From assembly GCF_000179915.2 (NCBI RefSeq), contig NC_014963.1, positions 3,658,001-3,722,000 on the forward strand: a stretch of DNA of 64,000 nt. Reading direction: 5' to 3'. The notes under the pieces are model-generated. The model ran no database searches. It worked only from the letters and a program-made list of their open reading frames with translations, and was not told the DNA's origin. Position 1 is the stretch's first letter. Every line of letters starts with the position of its first letter. The DNA comes from Terriglobus saanensis SP1PR4. Its GTDB lineage: Bacteria > Acidobacteriota > Terriglobia > Terriglobales > Acidobacteriaceae. Shown here piece by piece: positions 42,955 through 51,537 of this stretch. The position numbers and the translations under genes were made by a program.

Positions 42955-43563
42955 ATGCACACCTTAGTATCCCGTGTTCGAAACCATGTGCTCTGGCATT
43001 TAGAGATTCCTGGGCAATCGGTCGCACATCGCATCGATCATCTCGATCGAGTGCTTGCCAACGCTCGCAGAATCGCAGCGACACAAAGCGGAATCGATGA
43101 GGAGCTCCTTGAATTAGCCACCCTTCTGCACGATGTCAACCAGCCCGTGGGCAAAAAGACGGAACATGTCCGCTTGAGCATGGGTACGGCCATCGAAATT
43201 CTAAGAACCGAAGGGTGTCCTGAAGCGCGGATTGACCGCGTCGTGCAGATCATCTCGGAACATTCGACGGAGAACATGCAAAGCTCTCAGTTCACGTCGC
43301 AGGAAGCAAGAATCCTGTTCGACGCCGATAAGCTTGACGGACTTGGGGCCGTTGGGATCGCGCGCGTTTTCGCACTCTACGGCCAGATGGGTCTTCCTCT
43401 TCAAGAAGCAATCACATGGTATCGAGGGAAGATCGCTGTAGCCTCGGAACACCTGCAGACAGAAGAAGGAATCAGGTTGTGTCGCGCAAGATTCCCTTAT
43501 GTGCAGGATTTCCTCACTCAGCTTGAAGCACAGCTTCGAGGAGAAGATCCTGCACGTTCATAG
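42955..43563 (+). CDS. HD-domain phosphohydrolase
   Basis: A protein of about 202 residues from ATG 42955 (MHTLVSRVRNHVLWHLEIPG) with AGAGGA just upstream. ATG 42901, which overlaps the SDR stop region, is an alternative. HD superfamily metal ligands are visible: AHRIDHLDRVLANARRIA, LATLLHDVNQP, IISEHSTENM and LFDADKLDGLGAVG. HD proteins of this small type hydrolyse nucleotides or other phosphoesters; the substrate is unknown. It probably shares an operon with the SDR gene. Confidence 0.85.
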   Translation: MHTLVSRVRNHVLWHLEIPGQSVAHRIDHLDRVLANARRIAATQSGIDEELLELATLLHDVNQPVGKKTEHVRLSMGTAIEILRTEGCPEARIDRVVQIISEHSTENMQSSQFTSQEARILFDADKLDGLGAVGIARVFALYGQMGLPLQEAITWYRGKIAVASEHLQTEEGIRLCRARFPYVQDFLTQLEAQLRGEDPARS

Positions 43564-43610
43564 TGGTCAGGCAGGATCTACTCCTCCGTGTGTTGTACTT
43601 AACCAAACCA

Positions 43611-43698
43611 TGACATCTCAGTGACATTCTGCTGACAAATCTCCCTCCTCCTCATATCAGACTTCACTAGTCGCAATTAATACAGACTACTTTAGTCG
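43611..43698. promoter_or_regulatory. phased TGACA repeats and TAGTCG repeats upstream of the first TonB receptor gene
   Basis: TGACA occurs at 43611, 43622 and 43633, exactly 11 bp apart. Read on the other strand this is TGTCA-N6-TGTCA, the spacing of a Pho-box-like direct repeat. Two TAGTCG copies lie at 43668-43673 and 43693-43698. The gap 43564-43726 otherwise only holds the presumed promoter. Regulators are not identified. Confidence 0.35.
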
Positions 43699-43726
43699 TA
43701 TATCTGCGATATGAGGATAGAAATTC

Positions 43727-46111
43727 GTGTTTACATCATTCGTAAAAAAGATTGCCTTTCTTTTCCTGTTCGCTCTCTCATGTGGAGCGCATCAGGTTGT
43801 TGCCCAGGAGCCAGCCCTTACGGGCCAGATCATCGATCCTTCCGGAGCGGTCGTAGTCAACGCAAATGTCACGCTGAGCAATAGCCAGACCCAGGGGATA
43901 CTTCGTACCTCTTCCGGCTCAACTGGCGTCTACAGCTTCACTACCGTGCCGCCTGCCACGTACACCGTGACCATTACCGCCACAGGTTTCGGTCTCCGGC
44001 AGATCCCGCTCACCGTCACGAACCAGCCGCGCACGCTCGATATCAAGCTGCAGTTGGAGTCCGCATCCCAGTCCGTTACCGTGCAGGGCGAGGGTGTGGC
44101 CCTCCAACAGACCGCCGCCGTCGGGAAGACCAACACACGGCTGGAGGAGATGCCCCTCAGCATTCAGATCATCGGCCGCGAACTGGCCAACGCACAGGGC
44201 GACCTCTCGCTCAAGGACACCATTCGCAACTCCAGCGGCGTCGTGCAGGGCGGGTCCGACGGCTTTGGCTTCGGTGACCGCTTCCAGATCCGCGGTCTGG
44301 AGGCGCGCATCTACAACGACGGATTCTCCGATGGAGACGAGCGCAACGGTATTCCGCATTCGCTCAACGGCGTCGAGCGCATTGAAGTCCTCGAAGGCCC
44401 TGGCTCCTCGCTCTTCGGCAGCGGACCTCCGGGCGGCACTATCAACATGGTGCACTTCATGCCGTCCCCTGCTCTTCACTACGGTGGAACGTTTCAGGCT
44501 GGTTCGTTCGATCTCTATTCCGGAAGCGCCTTCCTCACCGGAGCCACGCGCATTCACGGCCTCAACTACCGCATCGATGGCCTCGCGCAGCATGAGAACG
44601 GATTCCGCGCCCTTGAAAGCGCCGACTACGAGCTTCGTCCTGTCCTCAGTTGGAACGTTGGGCATCACTTCCTCACCTTCGTCGGCGATGGCCGCAGCCT
44701 GCAGGCCACGCCCGACCCCGCTGGCCTGATCTACCTCGGCGCAACCCCCATCGCCAGCGTCTCGCGCACTGCGAAATACTCGACACCCTTCAGCCTTGGC
44801 GACCAGAGCCTGGCCCGTTCCACGCTCTCCGATGTATGGCCTGTCAGTTCATCGCTCACTGTGACCAATCGTTTCTCGTACATGTATCGCAACCTCTCCA
44901 TCCTGCGGAACGGAGACGGCGGTACCATCACCGGCACCGTCTTCAGCGGACGCCAGCTCCGCAAGCAGCACGATGTCTTGAATGACTTCGACTACGAGGC
45001 AGAGGCCGTCTGGATCTTCCACACCGGAAGAATTCGCCATACGCTGCTCACCGGCTTCGAGGCGCAGCACCAGAGCATCGATGATAACCGCGCGACCGCC
45101 GATCTTCCGAACATTACCGATATCTTCCATCCCGTCGTTCCCGAGACCTCAACCGCTGGCCTCGTCTTCCTGCAGGATGCGAAGCACTCCGGCTTCCACG
45201 ACAATCTCTCTGCCAACTACTTTGGCCTTTACGCTACAGATCAGATCGACGTCACGCAGCGCCTGAAGGTCCGCGTCGGCGGACGTCAGGACTGGTGGGA
45301 CACGACGTTGACGCCAAAGGTCTTCGTGCCGGGCCGTATCTTCACCGGAACCACACTCATCGAGCCGCCCGCGCAATTCAGCCGCGACGATTCTCCGTTC
45401 AGCTGGAACGCGGGCGCAACGTACAGGCTCTTCGGCAACGTCTCGCCCTTCTTTGGAGTTGCGCGCAGCAACCTCGTTAACTTCACCTCCGAGGCCACGC
45501 AGAATGGCGTGCAGGCACCGGAGAACGGTCTGCAGTACGAAGCCGGCCTCAAGCTCTCCGCGTTCAACAATCGCGTCGTCGTCACCGGGGCAGCCTTCGA
45601 CGTCAAGCGCAACAATGTCTTCACCCTTGTCGGCGATGTCCCCGTCTTCAACGATCAGAAGACGAATGGCGGAGAAGCCAACGTGCAGCTCCTCATCACA
45701 CGCCGCTGGAAGATCTCAGCCAACGGCACCGGCCAGCACACGTGGCTGACGGACAATCCTTCCAACACGGCGGCAACGGGCAAACGCCCCGTCGGTGTGC
45801 CGCAACATATCTTCAACCTGTGGACGACTTATGACGTGAAGCTCCCTCGCATTCATGGACTCAATCTTGGTGGTGGATTGACCAATCGAGACCGCATGTT
45901 CGGCGACATCCTCAACACGAAATTCGTCCCCGACTACACCACGCTCGACAGCGTGCTCTCGTACACAGCGCATCGGTGGAATGCTTCGCTGGGCTTCAGA
46001 AATCTTACGGACACGCGTTACTTCGTCGCCGCAAACGGTGCGGGTGGATTCGTCGGCGTGCCGCGATCGTTCTTCGTCACCGTACGCAAGTCGTTTGGTT
46101 CGGATCGATAA
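43727..46111 (+). CDS. TonB-dependent siderophore-type receptor with N-terminal carboxypeptidase-like domain
   Basis: A 794-residue outer-membrane receptor. It starts at GTG 43727 with GAGGA upstream and has a signal peptide ending HQVVAQ. Residues about 30-120 form a carboxypeptidase-regulatory-like beta-sandwich (LTGQIIDPSGAVVVNANVTL, PATYTVTITATGFG). The plug domain follows (RLEEMPLSIQIIGRELANAQ, ERIEVLEGPGSSLFGSGPPG), then the 22-strand barrel ending GVPRSFFVTVRKSFGSDR with the usual hydrophobic last strand. The plug pattern is that of siderophore receptors, but the ligand is unknown. The Tn3-type cassette inserted 5 bp after its stop. Confidence 0.93.
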   Translation: MFTSFVKKIAFLFLFALSCGAHQVVAQEPALTGQIIDPSGAVVVNANVTLSNSQTQGILRTSSGSTGVYSFTTVPPATYTVTITATGFGLRQIPLTVTNQPRTLDIKLQLESASQSVTVQGEGVALQQTAAVGKTNTRLEEMPLSIQIIGRELANAQGDLSLKDTIRNSSGVVQGGSDGFGFGDRFQIRGLEARIYNDGFSDGDERNGIPHSLNGVERIEVLEGPGSSLFGSGPPGGTINMVHFMPSPALHYGGTFQAGSFDLYSGSAFLTGATRIHGLNYRIDGLAQHENGFRALESADYELRPVLSWNVGHHFLTFVGDGRSLQATPDPAGLIYLGATPIASVSRTAKYSTPFSLGDQSLARSTLSDVWPVSSSLTVTNRFSYMYRNLSILRNGDGGTITGTVFSGRQLRKQHDVLNDFDYEAEAVWIFHTGRIRHTLLTGFEAQHQSIDDNRATADLPNITDIFHPVVPETSTAGLVFLQDAKHSGFHDNLSANYFGLYATDQIDVTQRLKVRVGGRQDWWDTTLTPKVFVPGRIFTGTTLIEPPAQFSRDDSPFSWNAGATYRLFGNVSPFFGVARSNLVNFTSEATQNGVQAPENGLQYEAGLKLSAFNNRVVVTGAAFDVKRNNVFTLVGDVPVFNDQKTNGGEANVQLLITRRWKISANGTGQHTWLTDNPSNTAATGKRPVGVPQHIFNLWTTYDVKLPRIHGLNLGGGLTNRDRMFGDILNTKFVPDYTTLDSVLSYTAHRWNASLGFRNLTDTRYFVAANGAGGFVGVPRSFFVTVRKSFGSDR

Positions 46112-46121
46112 ACCGCTTCTA

Positions 46122-46159
46122 AGGGTCACTACACCAAACGTCAAAAATCGTACGCTAAG
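46122..46159 (+). repeat. left 38-bp Tn3-type terminal inverted repeat
   Basis: It runs from AGGGTC to CTAAG; it differs from the right copy by base changes and a compensating single-base gap. Confidence 0.88.
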
Positions 46160-46292
46160 GATCTGTTGCGCAAACCTGTCGCCAATGGAGCAGCAATAGC
46201 AATAGCTTTTTGCAACACGATATGCTGGGATTTAGTTCCAAGCACGTTGGCTTGCATAAACGTTTGTTTCCGCAACACTGCTAATCGCTTCG

Positions 46293-47048
46293 CTACGTCA
46301 GACCCATAGCTCCGTCCGAGACCACAATTTCACCAGTTAGGTAGTCGGAGGCTATCAACATCATGACGATTTGGGCGATATCCGCCGGGCTGGCTGGCCG
46401 CCGCATAGGCGAACGGTCTCGCCAAAGCTGCTGGGCAGCCGTCCAATCCTCTGTCAGAGGCGTGTCCACGAGGCCAGGAGCGACGGCATTCACCCTAATG
46501 TCCGGGGCGAGCGATAGGGCGAGCAGTCGGGTGACATGGTTTAGCGCTGCTTTGGACGCGGCGTAAGGAATTGATGCGCCCTTGGGCCGGACGCCAGCGT
46601 GTGAGCTGATATTGACAACGCACGCCGGTCGACCGCGCCTGACCGCATCTCTCAGAGCTGTTTCGGCCTCCGCCACAAGGCGAAACGGGGCCACCACGTT
46701 GACTTCGTAGAGCTCGTGCCACACGGCGGGCAAAGCCGCCATAAGATCGGTATGGGGAATAACGCTGCTAATTCCGGCATTGTTGACAAGGACATCGAGG
46801 CGGTTCCAGCGAGACACAGCCTCCCTCACGAGCCTGATTCTATCGGCATCGTCAGCCAAATCAGCTTGAATGTAAATAGCCTTTCCAAGTTCAATGGCTA
46901 GCGCGTGCCCCGTTTCAGCTGAACTGCGCGAGTGCAGGACTACGGCATATCCCTCGTTGGACAATCGACGGGCGATCGCAGCACCGATGCCAGAAGTGGA
47001 GCCGGTCACAAGGGCAACAGGCGAGGAACTATTCGCAGTTTGGTTCAA
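46293..47048 (-). CDS. SDR-family oxidoreductase, cargo of the Tn3-type cassette
   Basis: A 251-residue classical SDR starting at TTG 47048 (reads MNQTANSSSPVALVTGSTSG) with GGAG 7 nt upstream. A longer frame runs back through the terminal repeat but has no start signal. Cofactor motif VTGSTSGIGAAIARRL, NNAG in VLVNNAGISS, catalytic region NISSHAGVRPKGASIPYAAS-K, and VAPGLVDTPLTEDW near the end. All SDR hallmarks are intact, so the enzyme is likely active; substrate unknown. It is the only gene inside the cassette and ends 171 bp from the left repeat. Confidence 0.9.
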   Translation of the reverse strand: MNQTANSSSPVALVTGSTSGIGAAIARRLSNEGYAVVLHSRSSAETGHALAIELGKAIYIQADLADDADRIRLVREAVSRWNRLDVLVNNAGISSVIPHTDLMAALPAVWHELYEVNVVAPFRLVAEAETALRDAVRRGRPACVVNISSHAGVRPKGASIPYAASKAALNHVTRLLALSLAPDIRVNAVAPGLVDTPLTEDWTAAQQLWRDRSPMRRPASPADIAQIVMMLIASDYLTGEIVVSDGAMGLT

Positions 47049-47063
47049 AAATATTCTCCATTG

Positions 47064-47101
47064 CTTAGCATACGATTTTGACGTTTGGTGTAATGACCCT
47101 T
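47064..47101 (-). repeat. right 38-bp Tn3-type terminal inverted repeat
   Basis: Reverse complement reads AAGGGTCATT...TGCTAAG; the outer end abuts the TTCTA duplication at 47102-47106. Confidence 0.88.
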
Positions 47102-47202
47102 TTCTACGACAAATCCCGTCTCTGAACCAGAGACGGGACTGCCAACGAGCTCGTTCTGTTCGCGGATGCGTGGGTAGAGGATACCCACGCACTGCCTTCT
47201 TC

Positions 47203-48006
47203 TTATGCAGGCGTCTGCCGACGAACGTACTTCCTGTAGGCGGCAATCCAATCGGTGGCGATCTCCCGCTGCGCTACGGTCAGGTCGACCGTTCGATCGC
47301 AGACCATCTGGTGCAGATGTTTCTCCAGTTCGTCCTTGGCGCGTGCATTCCAAACACCCTCATGCTCAGGCTCGGGCCAAAGGTTTTTGATATCGTTGGT
47401 GCCACCCAGCTGGGGATTCACGAGGTAGTCGATCTGGTAGTTTTTCCCTGCCCGTCCACGGGGAACACCGTACTCCTCCAGCACAGCATTCTGCGTCGAA
47501 GCAGGCACCGTGGGATCCAGATCCTCATCGGTTGAGGAGCAGATCTCGCTAAGAGTGACGGGACGGATCGCCCCCGGCGTCAGAAGGCGGTTCGGTATGC
47601 TTTGGGACTTGGCATCCTGCGATCCAGTCGATTTGTCCCTGGCCAATCTCCGCTCTCCATAGACCGCAACTCCAATCACCATCAGGAGCGTCGCAACCGC
47701 CATGGAAGCAGGAAGCAGACCCCCGGAAAGAGATCGGCGCCACCAGCGAGCAGGTTTTTCCTGAGCGTTCAGTTGCTGTTGCAACCGGGCACGCGCAACC
47801 AGCGACGGAGAGATCTTCTCCAGAAACTTGGAGTTGCAGAGACCGTTCAAATCGCTGAGCGTGCCCTCCATGCTTTCCTGACGCTCATGGCATTCCGAGC
47901 AGCTCGCGAGATGTCGGCGCGCCATCTCCGCTTCCGCCTGCGGAAGTTCAAGGTCAAGGAACCGAAGAAGATCCGCGTCAGAGAGATGCTGCAACCGATC
48001 GGACAT
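47203..48006 (-). CDS. anti-sigma factor with C-terminal degenerate HNH-like domain
   Basis: A 267-residue membrane protein. The N-terminal zinc anti-sigma motif has H32, C36 and C39 (RHLASCSECHE). One membrane helix spans about residues 98-117. The periplasmic C-terminal part (about residues 180-260) has the pattern YQIDYLVNPQLGGTNDIKNL, WPEPE, NARAKDELEKHLHQMVC and AQREIATDW, known from small HNH-fold proteins where the first motif is usually IDHLxxLxLGG. Here Tyr194 replaces the catalytic His, so nuclease activity is unlikely and a binding or sensing role is more plausible. The gene follows the ECF sigma gene by 3 bp and is surely its partner. Confidence 0.85.
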   Translation of the reverse strand: MSDRLQHLSDADLLRFLDLELPQAEAEMARRHLASCSECHERQESMEGTLSDLNGLCNSKFLEKISPSLVARARLQQQLNAQEKPARWWRRSLSGGLLPASMAVATLLMVIGVAVYGERRLARDKSTGSQDAKSQSIPNRLLTPGAIRPVTLSEICSSTDEDLDPTVPASTQNAVLEEYGVPRGRAGKNYQIDYLVNPQLGGTNDIKNLWPEPEHEGVWNARAKDELEKHLHQMVCDRTVDLTVAQREIATDWIAAYRKYVRRQTPA

Positions 48007-48009
48007 GGC

Positions 48010-48579
48010 TTATCTCCTCTCTACTCGTTCCAATCGCGCCAGAGAGCGTGTGAGGGATGCGGAGACGGAACCGAGAGAGATGCCAAGTATCTTCGAAATC
48101 TCGCGGTACCGCAAACCTTCCGCGCGCAGTCGCAGGCAGGACTGGTCTACCTGAGGCAGAGCATCGAGCGCCGACTGCAGCCTTCTGTGTCTTTCGTTGA
48201 AGAGAACCAGTTCTTCCGGATTGAGGCCGAAATCGCTATTCTCGATTTCCGGAAAATCGAAAGGAAGGGCACTGGCGGCATTTTTCTGGCGACGCTTCAA
48301 AGCCAGGTTATGAACAACTCGAAAAAGCCAGCCCTGAAGATTCTGGCGCGGTCGCTCTTGCAACAGGTGCCGGAAGAGCGCGAGAAACGTCTCCTGCACG
48401 ATGTCCTCGCCGTCCTGAAGGGAGATACCGAAACTCAAGGCGTAACCGAGCAGCCGTGTCCGCATGAGATCGAAGAGGTCGAGCACCTCCTCCTGGAGCA
48501 GGACGCTCCGGTCCGTCTTTTCCTTTGCCGAAGAGCGGAGGAGCAGGTGAACCGCCGTATTGGCTGGGGACGAGGACAT
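48010..48579 (-). CDS. ECF sigma factor linked to a TonB receptor
   Basis: A 189-residue ECF sigma factor. Region 2 is seen in LLGYALSFGISLQDGEDIVQ, ETFLALFRHL and LQGWLFRVVHNLALKRR; region 4 in ALPQVDQSCLRLRAEGLRYR and EISKILGISLGSVSASL. It lies 3 bp upstream of the anti-sigma gene on the same strand and is divergent from the TonB receptor at 48745, so it probably controls that receptor in a surface-signalling style circuit. No N-terminal signalling domain was recognised on the receptor, so direct FecA-type signalling is not supported. Confidence 0.93.
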   Translation of the reverse strand: MSSSPANTAVHLLLRSSAKEKTDRSVLLQEEVLDLFDLMRTRLLGYALSFGISLQDGEDIVQETFLALFRHLLQERPRQNLQGWLFRVVHNLALKRRQKNAASALPFDFPEIENSDFGLNPEELVLFNERHRRLQSALDALPQVDQSCLRLRAEGLRYREISKILGISLGSVSASLTRSLARLERVERR

Positions 48580-48624
48580 GAAGACGTAATTCAGTATGCA
48601 ATAGCGATCTTCGAGACATTGTCA

Positions 48625-48655
48625 CGATCTGCTCAAAAAAAATCTGAACAGATCG
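48625..48655. promoter_or_regulatory. 11-bp inverted repeat between the sigma gene and the TonB receptor gene
   Basis: CGATCTGCTCA (48625-48635) and TGAACAGATCG (48645-48655) are inverted copies with one mismatch, separated by 9 nt rich in A. It lies in the 165-bp divergent region and may be an operator for both sides. The A-run could also act as a T-run on the minus strand. Confidence 0.45.
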
Positions 48656-48744
48656 GGGGCCTCCGGAATATATCTCCAGACGCCCAACTCCAGGGAATCC
48701 CGCCATGGGCCATCTGCGCGACATCGTACAAAGGACCACAAAGA

Positions 48745-51531
48745 ATGCACCTGGATCTACGTCTTGCCTTGTTGTCTTTCCTCTTCACCTTGCCAGTGCA
48801 GTACACCGCCGAGTCGCAAAATGTAGTTACTCCCGCGACCGCCCGCACCGGCGAAATTCGCATCCGCGTCCAGGGCCCGGACGGTCGCCCGTTGCAGGCA
48901 AAGGGCACACTTTCAGGACCTGCTGCTGGTTCCAGCCGCAGTGTTGAGATTGCTCCGGATGGTTCTCTCAACGTGCCCGATCTTCCCTTTGGCCGCTATC
49001 AGTTGCAGTTCGTTCAGGCCGGCTTCGATGCGCAGACCATCACCTTCCAGGTGCAGTCGGCGACGCCCATCCGCCGCGAGGTAACACTCGTCCTGAGCGG
49101 TCTGTCTACGACAGTCAACGTCATCGCCTCGACTCCCATCGGCACACTCGACATCCCCGTCTCCGATGTACCTGTGCCAGTGCAGACGCTGACCGCGCAG
49201 ACATTGGAAGACACCAACGCCATCGATCTGACGGACGCGATGAAGCGGCGACTGAACGGCGTCTACGTCAACGAGAACCAGAACAACCCCTTCCAGCCGG
49301 ATGTGAACTATCGCGGTTACACGGCCTCACCGCTGGTCGGATCGCCCGCAGGCCTCTCCGTCTATCTCGATGGCGTTCGCCAGAACCAGCCCTTTGGCGA
49401 TGTGGTAGCGTGGGACCTGATTCCGAAGGTCGCCATCAGCACCGTCGAGTTGATCCCCGGATCGAATCCCGTCTACGGTCTCAACACACTGGGCGGCGCA
49501 ATCGCCGTGCAGACGAAGAGCGGTATCTCAAACAGTGGTTTTTCCATCAGCGGATACGGCGGCAGCTTCGGTCGACGCGCGGTCGACGCCGAGTACGGCG
49601 GCAGTAATAACGCCGGGTTGAACTGGTACGCCGCAGGGACACTCTTCCACGAAGATGGCTGGCGCGTGCAATCGCCTTCGAGCGTGCGACAGTCCTTTGC
49701 CAAGCTTGGCTATAACCACGGAGGAACGGTCCTCTTACTCTCTGGCGGTTATTCGATCAACGACCTCACCGGCAATGGCACACAGGACTTCCGCGCCATC
49801 GCCCGCACCACCGGCCTGAACCACGGCTACGCCAGCGTGTACAGCATTCCAGATAGGACATGGCAGCACTCGCCCTTCCTCACCTTCAATGCCACGCACG
49901 CGCTGAGCAAAAACTTCACCTTCAACGGCAACGCCTACGTGCGGCACGTGCGCACCAACACGACCAACGGCGATATTAACGACGACTCCTTCGACCAGTC
50001 GCTCTATACGTTGAGCAACGCGGACAAAGCTGCTCTGACCGCAGCAGGAATTGCCTTCCCCGCAAGCATTACACCGGTGAACACACCATTCCCTTTTCTA
50101 CGCTGCATCGCGCAGGGGTTGGAACTGGATGAACCCGGTGAAAAATGCACCGGCGTCGACACCGACACCGTGGACCGGCAACATGCCTACGGCCTTTCGG
50201 GCGTGCTCTCATGGCGCACCAGCCACAATCAATTTTCCTTCGGCTCCGCGTGGGACCACGGCTCGCTGACCTTCGTGCAGAGCGCGCAGTATGGTTATCT
50301 GAATCCGGACGGTATCACCGTCACGCGCATTCCGGTCTTCCTCGACGGATCTACCTCGGTAGACGATGCACCGCAGGACAACCGTGTGAACCTGCACGGC
50401 AGCACGAATACACCCAGCTTCTTCCTCAGCGATACTCTCTCCGTGGGGAAGTGGGTCTTCAACGCCGCTGGCCGCTACAACCACACCAACATCAACAATC
50501 TCGACCGCCTGCCGCCGGTCTCCTATCGAGGCACACTTACCGCCATCAACACCTTCCAGCGTTTCAACCCCTCTGCAGGCGTTGTCTACAAGGCATCGAG
50601 CCTTCTGCATGCCTACTTCGACTACAGCGAAAGCAGCCGTGCCCCCACCTCCACTGAACTCGGTTGCGCCGATCCCAACTTCCCCTGCAGCTTGCCCAAC
50701 GCGCTCGTCAGCGATCCACCTCTGAAGCAGGTCGTCAGCCGCACCTATGAAACAGGCGTGCGCGGCAACCAGGACGGCAACATCCGCTGGAACCTCGGCT
50801 TCTTTCATACGAATAACGACGACGACCTGCTCTTCGTCGCATCCCAACAGACCGGCTACGGTTACTTCCAGAACTTCGGCCAGACCCGTCGCCTGGGCGT
50901 GGAGGCTGCCGTGTCAACACATCTGCGGCGTCTCGATGCGGGCGCGGAATACACGTTTCTGAATGCCACCTACCAGAGCTCGCAGATCATTGGCAGCGGA
51001 AGCAACAGCAGCAACACCAACGCGCTCGACGGTGGTCCGGGCGTGACCGATGGAGGCAACATCACCATCTCTCCCGGCAATCGCATACCCCAGGTCCCGC
51101 AGCACATGATGAAGCTCTATACCGACTATCATCCTCTGCGAAAGCTGTCCGTCAATGCAGACTTCAACCTCATCGGTGCCTCGTATGTTCGGGGTAACGA
51201 GAACAACCAGCACCAACCCGATGGCGTGTACTACCTCGGCTCCGGGCAGAGCCCGGGCTACGGTGTCGTCAACCTTGGCACGCGCTACAAGTTCAACGCG
51301 CACTATGAACTCTTCGCGCAGATCAACAACCTATTGAACCGTCATTACTACACCGCCGGACAGCTTGCCTCTACGCCCTACGACGCCAACGGCAACTTCA
51401 CGCCTCGGCCATTTGCATCGATCCAATTGGACGGAGATACCGCATTCCCGATCCGCAACACAACCTTCCTCTCACCCGGAGCACCGGTGACCGTCTTCGG
51501 CGGTATGAAGGTCTCCTTCGGAAAGCAGTAG
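48745..51531 (+). CDS. TonB-dependent receptor with N-terminal carboxypeptidase-like domain
   Basis: A 928-residue outer-membrane receptor. ATG 48745 (MHLDLRLALLSFLFTLPVQY) has AAGGA 9 nt upstream and opens with a signal peptide; the frame is open much further upstream, but that part overlaps the sigma and anti-sigma genes. Residues about 35-120 form a carboxypeptidase-regulatory-like domain (IRVQGPDGRPLQAKGTLSGP). The plug shows DVPVPVQTLTAQTLEDTNAI and NPVYGLNTLGGAIAVQTKSG. The barrel ends GAPVTVFGGMKVSFGKQ. The plug and barrel resemble receptors for metal chelates or vitamins, but the ligand is unknown. The regulatory pair is divergent from it. Confidence 0.94.
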   Translation: MHLDLRLALLSFLFTLPVQYTAESQNVVTPATARTGEIRIRVQGPDGRPLQAKGTLSGPAAGSSRSVEIAPDGSLNVPDLPFGRYQLQFVQAGFDAQTITFQVQSATPIRREVTLVLSGLSTTVNVIASTPIGTLDIPVSDVPVPVQTLTAQTLEDTNAIDLTDAMKRRLNGVYVNENQNNPFQPDVNYRGYTASPLVGSPAGLSVYLDGVRQNQPFGDVVAWDLIPKVAISTVELIPGSNPVYGLNTLGGAIAVQTKSGISNSGFSISGYGGSFGRRAVDAEYGGSNNAGLNWYAAGTLFHEDGWRVQSPSSVRQSFAKLGYNHGGTVLLLSGGYSINDLTGNGTQDFRAIARTTGLNHGYASVYSIPDRTWQHSPFLTFNATHALSKNFTFNGNAYVRHVRTNTTNGDINDDSFDQSLYTLSNADKAALTAAGIAFPASITPVNTPFPFLRCIAQGLELDEPGEKCTGVDTDTVDRQHAYGLSGVLSWRTSHNQFSFGSAWDHGSLTFVQSAQYGYLNPDGITVTRIPVFLDGSTSVDDAPQDNRVNLHGSTNTPSFFLSDTLSVGKWVFNAAGRYNHTNINNLDRLPPVSYRGTLTAINTFQRFNPSAGVVYKASSLLHAYFDYSESSRAPTSTELGCADPNFPCSLPNALVSDPPLKQVVSRTYETGVRGNQDGNIRWNLGFFHTNNDDDLLFVASQQTGYGYFQNFGQTRRLGVEAAVSTHLRRLDAGAEYTFLNATYQSSQIIGSGSNSSNTNALDGGPGVTDGGNITISPGNRIPQVPQHMMKLYTDYHPLRKLSVNADFNLIGASYVRGNENNQHQPDGVYYLGSGQSPGYGVVNLGTRYKFNAHYELFAQINNLLNRHYYTAGQLASTPYDANGNFTPRPFASIQLDGDTAFPIRNTTFLSPGAPVTVFGGMKVSFGKQ

Positions 51532-51537
51532 CTCGTT

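Larger units (their letters stand above)
46122..47101. mobile_element. Tn3-type mobile insertion cassette (980 bp) carrying only an SDR gene
   Basis: Two 38-bp inverted repeats bound the element: 46122-46159 (AGGGTCACTACACC...CGCTAAG) and 47064-47101 (inverted, AAGGGTCATTACACC...TGCTAAG). Length, GGGTC outer end and CTAAG inner end match Tn3-family terminal repeats. A perfect 5-bp target duplication TTCTA flanks it at 46117-46121 and 47102-47106. Inside is one minus-strand SDR gene and no transposase or resolvase. It would need a Tn3 transposase in trans. Confidence 0.88.

Noticed and set aside
46160-46292. Possible resolution (res) site inside the Tn3-type cassette, suggested by repeated GCAACAC.
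   Set aside because: The repeats are short and not arranged as a recognisable res site; kept only as a passing remark.
47602-48744. A 1309-codon open frame appears to extend the second TonB receptor far upstream.
   Set aside because: The upstream part lies opposite well-defined sigma and anti-sigma genes, has no ribosome site and no receptor features. ATG 48745 with an SD and signal peptide is the start.
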